A stretch of DNA of 64,000 nt from Dugong dugon. Taxonomy: Eukaryota > Chordata > Mammalia > Sirenia > Dugongidae. The translations under genes were made by a program, and so were the position numbers. The notes beneath the pieces were generated by a model. The model was not told the origin of the DNA, did no database searches, and worked only from the letters and a program-made list of their open reading frames with translations. Shown in pieces: positions 56,795 through 64,000 of this stretch. Positions within the stretch are counted from its first letter, which is position 1. Each line of letters begins with the position of its first letter. The DNA is taken from positions 63,159,447 through 63,223,446 of the forward strand of contig CM057477.1 of assembly GCA_030035585.1 (NCBI GenBank), written 5' to 3'.

Positions 56795-57107
56795 GCCCAT
56801 GCTGTTCCCACTGCCTGGAATGCCTCATCGGCTCCCTCATAACCTTGTTGGTTCACCCTTAAATGTCAGAGGATATATCAGCATCCGGAAAGCCTTCCCT
56901 GACTTCTCAAAACAGGACAGGGGTTCCTCCAGGGCCCTGCTGTGGCAATCTTGACTTACCCTCATCATATTATGCCCACCTATTCACTCGCCTGTTTCCC
57001 ATCTCTGTGCTGTAAGCTCCCAGAGAACAGGGAACCTGTTCCCTACTGTGTCCTCCTCAGTATCCAGCACCGTGCCTTATAGTGGGCATTCATTAAGTAT
57101 TTGTTGA
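56795..57107 (+). mobile_element. L2 LINE 3' end
   Basis: 'tgctgttcccactgcctgga', 'gtaagctcccagagaacagg', 'ccagcaccgtgccttatagt' and end 'ttaagtatttgttg'. Very old. Confidence 0.88.
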
Positions 57108-57111
57108 AAAA

Positions 57112-57301
57112 AATAAATGCCTACATGGATTGAGTGCTTACCATGTGCCAGGCACCATACTAAGCCTTTTCATTTAATCCTTACAACCCTATGAAGTAAC
57201 TGTTGTTATTTCCCCCCATTTTAAGGGGATAAAACTGAGGTATGTGATCATTCAGTAAATGATAGATTTGGGATTCAACAGAAACTCTGACTCCAAACCC
57301 A
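57112..57301 (-). mobile_element. MIR SINE
   Basis: 'tgagtgcttaccatgtgcca', 'taatccttacaaccctatga', 'ccattttaaggggataaaac'. Confidence 0.88.
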
Positions 57302-57961
57302 CACTTTTCTTTGTCATACTCATAGAAGGAAGGGAGGAACAGGTAGAAGGAGATCAAAGAAGGAAATACACACGTATAATGATCAGAAGCTTCACTAAGA
57401 AATGAGTAACAGCAAGGTAAAAATGTTTTAAATATTAGTACCTGAAAGAAGGGACAAATATTCTTTTGCATAAACCTAAAGACTATAAAAAGAGAAAATC
57501 TGGGGTGAGAAAAATAAAATTCTCTTTAATAAAATGGTATCAAACAGATATGGAACATGGTTTTATAACTTTCATGTTTGAAGATATGAGATTTCCATGC
57601 CAGAAAATGCTTAAAAGAGGAATACAGGATGTCCTTTCTCATGGGGTCTGCTGTACATCAGCCTGTACACTGATAACCCCTCAATGCCTGCCTTTGTAAA
57701 CCTTAAATTGCAACATCCTAAAGTATCACTATCTGAGGTTATTACTACCTGAAGGAGGATTCTTTGAGCACAAAAACTAAAGGTCACATTCCTTACTTTT
57801 GAGAATAGTGAGGACAGACTTTTCTCGTTTTGAAAAGCACGAAGCAAGAGAGAAACCCAGAAAGTTCTTGCGTAAGAACTAAAATATATATGAAAATTAA
57901 TTCTGGAAGTGTTAACCAACCTTGTTAGTCAATCCTGGTTCTAATCTAAAAGTCAAAACAT
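57302..57961. other. AT-rich, unrecognised
   Basis: Nothing supported. Confidence 0.5.
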
Positions 57962-57973
57962 TTTAAAGGAAGA

Positions 57974-58185
57974 TTTAAAAAAAAACAAAAGTTGCTGTCA
58001 AGTCAATTCCAACTCATGATGACCCATGCATTACAGAGTAGAACTGAGTTCCATAGGGTTTTCTTGGCTGTGATCTTTACAGAAGCAGATCACCAGGCCT
58101 TTCTTCCATGGCCCCACTGGTAGGTTCGAACTGTCAACCTTTCAATTAGTAGTCGAGTGAAAACCGTTTGCACCATCCAGGGACC
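57974..58185 (-). mobile_element. AfroSINE (long form)
   Basis: Perfect 12-bp duplication tttaaaggaaga (57962-57973, 58186-58197). Confidence 0.94.
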
Positions 58186-58269
58186 TTTAAAGGAAGACAG
58201 AATTAGTAAACTAGTTATTTATAGCTGCTAAGGAAATGTGGCCCACCAATTATTGCATTTTTGCACATT

Positions 58270-58440
58270 AAAACCAAAAAAACCCAAACTTGTTGTTGTC
58301 AAGTCGATTCTGACCCATAGCAACCCTAGAGGACAGAATAGAACTGCCTCATAGGGTTTCCAAGGAGTGGCTGGTGGATTTGAACTGCCAACCTTTTGGT
58401 TAACAGCTATATCACTTAACCACTACGTCGCCAGGGCTCC
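58270..58440 (-). mobile_element. AfroSINE (short form)
   Basis: Flanks ttttgcacatt (58259-58269) and ttttgcatatt (58441-58451), 10 of 11 alike. Full length. Confidence 0.93.
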
Positions 58441-58451
58441 TTTTGCATATT

Positions 58452-58915
58452 AGGGACATATTTTCATTGCTACAGAGTTAGTCCATTTAAACAAATGTTA
58501 ATTTTAAGCAACTTTTTGCATTTTTCTGTCTCTTTTTAAAAGCTGAGGGTATAGAAATGGCATTGAACAGTTTTCACCTTTCCTCTCAATTTGGGTTTAC
58601 CTCTGTGGGTAGGTATATATGCTGAGTGACTGTCATAACACCATGGCACAGATGACAACAGAACTGGACAAGCTAGAAGAGACCAGGAATAGAAGTCCTG
58701 CTAGACAAGGGAGGTCAATAGGACAGTATAAGGAGTGGGCCTTGGCAGGGAATGAACAATTATTGACACTCTTAGACCTGGGCAAGAGGGGCCTCAGGAC
58801 CTACACTTTAAATGGCTCCCCTCTGGCCCTCTTCTGGCCATGCCCTTTCTCCGGAAGTAAGAAGTCTAGAAGGCCAAGGAAATGTGCCTACTTGGAGCCA
58901 ATTACTGGACTATGT
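58452..58915. other. Unrecognised spacer
   Basis: The 125-codon open frame from 58619 runs into the next SINE and has no family feature; not called as a gene. Confidence 0.5.
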
Positions 58916-58922
58916 TCCAAGT

Positions 58923-59096
58923 ACTCAAAAAAGGAAGAAAGAAATATACCCATTGCCGTCAAGTCAATTCCAACTCATAATGACCCTATAAGATAGAGGA
59001 ACTACCCATAGGATTTCCAAGGAGCAGCTGGTGAATTTGAACTGCCGACCTTTTGGTTAGCAGCCGAGCTCTTAACTACTGCACCACCAGGGCTCC
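58923..59096 (-). mobile_element. AfroSINE (short form)
   Basis: Seven-bp flanks tccaagt (58916-58922, 59097-59103). Head 'ggagccctggtggtgcagta' on the minus strand. Confidence 0.92.
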
Positions 59097-59265
59097 TCCA
59101 AGTCCTGGGACTCTAGAATTCCCTGCCCAAACAGCTCTGAGCCTGCTTCCAAGGTCTATGGCAGCCTTTTTCCCGAGTTCATTCTCCTGAGGGTAGACCT
59201 CATTACAACGTGCAGACTTCTAGGCACAAGGGGTGGTCACAAGTCAGCTTGGAGGTGTGGGATAG

Positions 59266-59768
59266 TGTCTTAGTGTCCTAGTGCTGTTGTAACAGAAATA
59301 CCACAAGTGGATGGCTTTAAAGAATAGAAGTTTATTTTCTCACTGTTCTAGAGGCTAGATATCCAAATTCAGGGTGTGGCTCTAGGGCGAGATGCTTCTT
59401 TGGCTATTTCAGCTTCTGAAAAAACAAAATAAAACCTATTGCCTTCAAGTAAATTCCAACTCATAACAACCCTACAGGGCAGAGTAGAACTGCCCAATAG
59501 GGTTTCTAATAGCCAGAAATTCTTGAGATCCTGGGCTCGTAGATTCATCTGCCTCTGTTGTCATCAGATAACATCTGTCTGTGTCTATGCTGCTCTTTAT
59601 ATAACTCAGAAGTGATTAGGTTTAGGATCCACCCTACACTGATATGACCTCAACTGATGGATTACATTACATTAGATTACATTATGGAAGATGATTACAT
59701 TACATTTACAGGTATAGGCATTAGGAATCCAACACATATTTTGGGGGGACTCAATTCAATCCGTAACA
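59266..59768 (-). mobile_element. Solo LTR (family B) with an AfroSINE fragment
   Basis: TG...CA ends; flanks gatag (59261-59265) and gatgg (59769-59773), 4 of 5 alike. Carries a TTACATTACATTAGATTACA-type run near 59660. AfroSINE piece at 59419-59518. Without it about 400 bp. Confidence 0.86.
59419..59518 (-). mobile_element. AfroSINE fragment in LTR
   Basis: Tail half only: 'cctattgccttcaagtaaat' and 'gagtagaactgcccaatagg'. Confidence 0.85.
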
Positions 59769-59773
59769 GATGG

Positions 59774-60362
59774 AATGTGCATACTCTTGCATGTTAGGCC
59801 TTTCACAGCATGAGACATATCCAGGGATGGGAAGGAGCAGGAAAGGAAGAGCAGGGGACTGGAGATGGCTCTCCCCCACTGCCACAGAACCCCGAGGACT
59901 TCGAGACTTCTAAACTCAAACTAGCCTTCCAGGTCACTGTGAAGTGAGACAGAGAAGAGCAGTCTGGCATCCTCAGTGAGGCTTGCTGTGAGGAGCTGGC
60001 TGGGCACTTATAGTAGGTCGAGTTGTTCTCCAGCTGAACATAAACAATTTCACAAAATAGCAACATCAGATAAGGCCACTCTGTAACCATGAGGGAAACA
60101 AGAGCCAGAATGTCTGCATACAGACCAAAAACAAAACACAATCCAAACCACAACAACGACCCAACATCTCCCATCCTGGCTCATATGAGTGATTGCTGCT
60201 TCTTTATCGTTTACAGTGTTAACTTCGCCTTGTTAAGATACCCAGTCATAGAATTACTCCCCTGCTTCCTGACAGCATCCAATCCAGAGCAAAACCATGC
60301 TTTCTTGACCCATCTCCAAAATCCCCTATTATAATCCCAAATCCTTTAGCAGGTCCTTTCTA
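59774..60362. other. Unrecognised spacer
   Basis: No repeat named. The 123-codon minus frame at 59803-60174 has no family feature. Confidence 0.5.
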
Positions 60363-60410
60363 AAACCAGTTGCCATCAAGTCAATTCCCACTCATGATGA
60401 CCCTGTGCCT
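60363..60410 (-). mobile_element. AfroSINE tail fragment
   Basis: 'accagttgccatcaagtcaa' and 'ctcatgatgaccctgtg'. Confidence 0.8.
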
Positions 60411-60414
60411 CTAG

Positions 60415-60503
60415 CTCTCTTGCTCTCTCTCTCTGTTTCTTTCTCTTTTAACACACACACACTCTTTTTTGGCTGAACTCGTAAACACATACACACACAT
60501 TTC
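60415..60503. repeat. CT- and CA-rich simple repeats
   Basis: (CT)n at 60415-60450 and short (CA)n at 60453-60468 and 60487-60500. Confidence 0.8.
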
Positions 60504-60904
60504 CTAGGAATCCTACCTAAGCACTATCATCACACCTAAGAAAATTAACATTAATTGAATAATACCGTCTAAAATATATAGCCTCTATTTAAGTTGCTGC
60601 AATTGGCCTGTAAATAATTTCTCATTTCTTTTTTCCCCCAAAACTAGGATCTTATCGAGGTTTATGTATTGTATTTGGTTGTTATGTCCCATCCTATTTT
60701 CAATGTCTCTGATTCTCAATAAGTTCCTTCCAACACTGACCCAACATAATCTTCCTATAAATTTCACCTCTTTGTATTCTGTAGAGGTTCTCAATAAATT
60801 CTTAACAACATGTCTGGTAATCTGAATGTAGTCTGTTTTCTGTGACAAAATTAAAAAAAATAAAAAAGAAGCTAATACCTAACTTCTCCCAGGCTTGCAT
60901 ATGG
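60504..60904. repeat. Old LINE-like sequence, family unresolved
   Basis: 'tatcatcacacctaagaaaa', 'ttgtatttggttgttatgtc' resemble a widespread old mammal repeat, perhaps L1M-type. Weak. Confidence 0.35.
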
Positions 60905-61240
60905 TTCTGAGAATGTCTTAAAGCAAAGGTCTCAAACTGGTGGCCTGCAGATTGGATCCAGTCAGTAGATACGTACATATGCATATTGTTTTTTCCACCC
61001 AGCATGTGTGTATACATGTATATGTGTGTGCACACATGTGCACATATATGTGTTGAACATGAATTAATTGACAGAATTTAAACATCAGGAGTTTTATTTA
61101 TGTATTTTTTTCTGGATTTCTGGTTTGTTTGTTTTTTAAGTGAAATCAGAAGAACTGGCAACCTGGTCCCATATTCACAAACAGCAACAATTGGCTGTAA
61201 CTGAATAGCTGCTGCTATTACAGATGTGCCTGGGCCCCTA
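60905..61240. repeat. Possible hAT-type DNA transposon remnant with TG/TA microsatellite
   Basis: 'ggtctcaaactggtggcctg' at 60929 is typical of a Charlie-like terminal region; a TG/TA run lies at 60970-61055. No second end found. Confidence 0.35.
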
Positions 61241-61384
61241 ATTCCATAATCCTCACACTTCAGAAGGCCTCCTACTGTCAGCTGCCATTTTTTACTGTGA
61301 TGTTCCTGTTATTTTCCTTATACCTGGTCTCCTTCTCTCATTCACATTACCTGCCTGGCTTCAGTCCACGTTTGTGTGATCTAT

Positions 61385-61555
61385 GCCATGTGCTACTTTA
61401 CAACATTCCAAGCACTGTTACATCACCATCTTATTCCTGAATCAATCCTATGAGATAAGTAGGACTGTTACTATCATCCCCAGTTTTCAGATGAAGAGAC
61501 TGAGTTAACATATTCAGTTTCTGGTAGTAAAACAATAATAAAATACAGAAATCTG
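61385..61555 (-). mobile_element. MIR SINE
   Basis: 'cattccaagcactgttacat', 'atcctatgagataagtagga', 'cagttttcagatgaagagac'. Confidence 0.8.
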
Positions 61556-62741
61556 AGGAACTTGTGCAGCATTTGTGATGTGGAGAAGGTTCTTTAAGAG
61601 AGAGTTATCAGAAGTGAAGGAGAATCTAGCTGCTATAGAAAAGAAACACCTATTTTTAGTGGTGTTAAATCATTTTAATTAAGGTTATTGCAGATGGACG
61701 TGAATACAGTCTTGAGTTTGTTGCCATGGAAACCATGAATGAGTGGAGGCAATTTAGTAGCCTGGGTCATGTGGGTTTACAAGAAACTTTTGAAAATACC
61801 TAGCTAGAGAATTTCTGGAATGAGCAGAGGGATAAATTATTCAAGGTGCTTATGAATTCCATTGGAGAAGCACATGCTCATCAAAAGCCATGACTGAAGG
61901 CTGAGGCCAAGCAAATAAACCCTCATTCCTTCTTGTTTTGCTTGAGTAGCTCAAATGCCTGCTTGGAACTGAAACGAGGACCTCACAGCTCATGTCTCAG
62001 GTCTTCCTAGGCTAAGTGATTGCAAAGAGATAAAGGCGCTTTTGTACTCATCTTAGCTAAACACGATCTTGTTACAGGCTCCTCTTCCTGGTTTCTTCCC
62101 TCTACTATATGGAACATCTGCTTATGTAAAAATACAATCAACAAACATAGATTCACAAAGACTTTCTTGTCTGTTGAGGTGGAACGGATGGAGATCGTAG
62201 GCTTCACCTCCAAACTCAGCTTGGCTTACATGTTCTCACTCAGATAATTAACCCACCAATTAAACCCAGATCTGGAAAACAGGGCCATAAAGTCCTTTGA
62301 AATGTTGGAGCCAGAAACAAATGGACATGGTTTGACGGTCAGAGGACACAGTGTTCCAGGACAGTCAAAAATAGAAGCTTTCAGGGCCAAAAAATTCATT
62401 CAACTCCATAGTGATTTATTTTACAATTTAGACAAGTTTTAGGATAAAGATTTTGGAGTTCACTTATTTTTAGGTAAATTTCTCTCCTTTCAGAAAGAAA
62501 TGTTCTCTAGCCGTGACCATAAGAGGAAGTCAAACTCTCTCTACAGTACCAATAATGAAAAGTAAAATAGGGTTGATTTTTCAAGCACAGCTTTCAAGGT
62601 AGGTTCAGGTATGCAATTAATATTCTTTATTAAAAATAGTACTGAATCTTTATAGTAATGACCAGAGCAGAAATATCTTTGCTAGAAGTGAGAAGTTCAG
62701 ATCCCAACCGAAAAATTAATGCAGGATAATAAGACTAAATT
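61556..62741. other. Repeat-free stretch, candidate conserved non-coding DNA
   Basis: About 1.2 kb with no recognised repeat, unusual here. 61670-61800 clusters an AT-rich homeodomain-like word (ttttaattaag), an X-box and an E-box-like cagatg. No exon supported. Confidence 0.45.
61720..61733 (+). promoter_or_regulatory. X-box-like RFX site
   Basis: gttgccatggaaac is a near-palindrome and matches the two half-sites known for RFX factors. Match by eye; function is inference. Confidence 0.35.
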
Positions 62742-62749
62742 CTACCAAT

Positions 62750-63093
62750 ATAAAATGAGGCCTTGGTGGTGCAGTGGTAGAATTTTCACCTTCCATGTGG
62801 GAGATCCAGATTCAATTCCCGGCCAATGGACCTCACGTGCAGTTACCACCTGTCTGTCAGTGGAGGTTACCGAGTTGCTATGATGTAGAACAGGTTTTAG
62901 TGGAGCTTCCAGACTAAGATAGACTAGGAAGAAAGGCCTGGTGATCTATTTCCAAAAATCAGCCAATGAACACCTTTTGGATCATATCAATCCAATTCAC
63001 AACTGATTGTGGTGGTTGCACAGGACAGGGCAGTGTTTCATTCCATTGGCATGATGCAGGGACCAACTAGATGGCAGCCAACAACAACGACAA
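62750..63093 (+). mobile_element. Composite SINE with tRNA-Gly-like head, best copy
   Basis: Eight-bp duplication ctaccaat (62742-62749, 63094-63101). The head from 62759 ('ggccttggtggtgcagtggt', then B-box 'gattcaattcccggccaatg') closely follows tRNA-Gly(GCC). Then 'agaaaggcctggtgatctat' and an RTE-like tail with (CAA)n. Confidence 0.9.
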
Positions 63094-63101
63094 CTACCAA
63101 T

Positions 63102-63644
63102 GTAGAAGAAATACTGGTATTGATACACCATGTGTCCAGGCGTGAGCTCCTCAGGAGCAAAGTCACATCTAACTGGGAATGTGCAATTTCACAGGAGAAA
63201 CCAGATTAAGTGAGATTAAGCCCTGGAGATAGTGGTGAATAAGACAACCCAGCTTCTACCCCTATAAAGTGAATAATCTACTGAGGAAGACAAATATTAA
63301 ACTCATTTTTATAAGTGTGATCAGGATTTCAAAGAAGTTTAGAATCTACAGATGGACAAAGCGAGACGAGCTGGTGCAGGGGTTCCACCTAGCTCACTCT
63401 CAGCGGTATGCCGGAGTAGCTTGCACAGGCTCGGGACAACTAGTTGTGCTCATTTCTTTCCAAGTCCACAGTCAGTGACCTCACATGGGTAGCCTGAAAT
63501 CAGCCATGGTCAGATAGTCACACCACAAAAATCAGCAAATTCTACAAATCATGGCTTTTTCCCTTGAAGAGCTGATTGTTCAACAATACCAGCACACCAG
63601 TGCACACTGTTACTAAGAGAATAAAAAATAGGATAGAAGTCCAG
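63102..63644. other. Unrecognised spacer
   Basis: Nothing supported. Confidence 0.5.
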
Positions 63645-64000
63645 GAAAAGATGGCAGCATGAGCTGTTTCATATGCTTGTCCCCCCACAAAAACACCACA
63701 CACACATACACACACACACACAAGCAGAAACTGGCAGAACCAACTTTGTCAGAACTCTGGAAACCAGTCTGCGAGTTACACCAACTAAGCAAACACTAAG
63801 GCAAGAAAAATGCTGCCTCTAGATGATAGGAAAGCTTTGGTTTTCTACTCACCTAAGCCCCACTCTCTGCTTTGCTCAGTGTGCCCCTCTTAAAGTTGTG
63901 GCGACCCACAAGCCCAGAGGGAAACCTGGTGTCTGGCTCTAGGGGGAGCAGAGCAGACTTTATTCACAAATCACTGTGTGTGAGTGTTCTACCCTGTCTG
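63645..64000 (+). mobile_element. Probable L1 5' UTR start, cut by the window end
   Basis: 'aaaagatggcagcatgagct' is the usual kind of L1 5' start; then a (CA)n run at 63692-63722 and 'aactttgtcagaactctgga'. If right, a longer L1 continues past 64000. Confidence 0.45.
63692..63722. repeat. (CA)n microsatellite
   Basis: Mostly perfect CA dinucleotides. Confidence 0.85.

Noticed and set aside
58619-58996. 125-codon open frame
   Set aside because: Runs into an AfroSINE tail and shows no family feature.
304-59096. Repeated, evenly similar units as a CRISPR array or satellite
   Set aside because: Copies are dispersed, in both orientations, with own flanks: AfroSINEs.
59803-60174. 123-codon minus-strand frame
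   Set aside because: No recognisable protein, hydrophobic stretches look random.
62759-62834. Possible tRNA-Gly gene
   Set aside because: Base changes in the arms and the fused SINE body with duplications show it is a SINE head.

Overview
This window reads as nuclear DNA of a paenungulate afrothere, most likely an elephant. The evidence is a very high density of AfroSINEs, several pieces of the RTE LINE that supplies their tails, afrothere-type L1 3' ends, and placental-wide repeats (MIR, L2, MER20, MLT1-type LTRs). Elephant versus hyrax or sirenian cannot be settled from the sequence alone.

I find no host protein-coding gene, no intact open reading frame of any kind, no RNA gene and no CpG island. 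The longest coding-like stretches are decayed LINE proteins: an RTE reverse transcriptase at 20.8-22.0 kb, an L1 ORF2 at 51.2-54.1 kb, and L1 ORF2 C-termini at 4.6-5.7 kb and 47.6-48.2 kb. The window is therefore intergenic or deep intronic. Most of the rest is repeat-poor sequence in which I recognise nothing.

Layout. 1-4.5 kb: RTE tail, AfroSINEs, MIRs. 4.5-6.8 kb: a MIR split by an L1 that is itself split by a solo LTR. 6.8-19.3 kb: AfroSINEs, composite RTE-tailed SINEs, two solo LTRs, and a 709-bp SINE-spacer-SINE unit with one outer target duplication. 19.4-22.1 kb: a class II-like solo LTR, then an AfroSINE and a 5'-inverted RTE at the same target. 22-31 kb: old diffuse repeats and unique DNA. 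31-36.8 kb: an L1 with several 3' ends inside an AfroSINE, then nested MLT1-type LTRs. 37-44.7 kb: MIR, L1, MER20, LTR-in-LTR, SINE-in-SINE, RTE. 44.7-48.3 kb: a deep nest (SINE in LTR in L1 in MIR). 50.6-54.1 kb: the longest L1 piece, hit by an AfroSINE and by a mosaic insertion. 54.1-64 kb: MIR with SINE and RTE insertions, L2, AfroSINEs, a solo LTR, a tRNA-Gly-headed SINE, and a probable L1 5' end at the right edge.

The elements interact as a retrotransposition community. AfroSINEs and composite SINEs end in RTE-like tails and are probably moved by RTE, while L1 pieces carry A-rich tails and their own target duplications. Matching target duplications allow a relative order of insertion at many sites. 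I did not find a new functional system. The most unusual structures are the reused target with the RTE inversion, the SINE-spacer-SINE unit, the mosaic insertion in L1 and the L1 with three 3' ends. A few repeat-free stretches carry motifs typical of regulatory DNA and deserve a conservation check.
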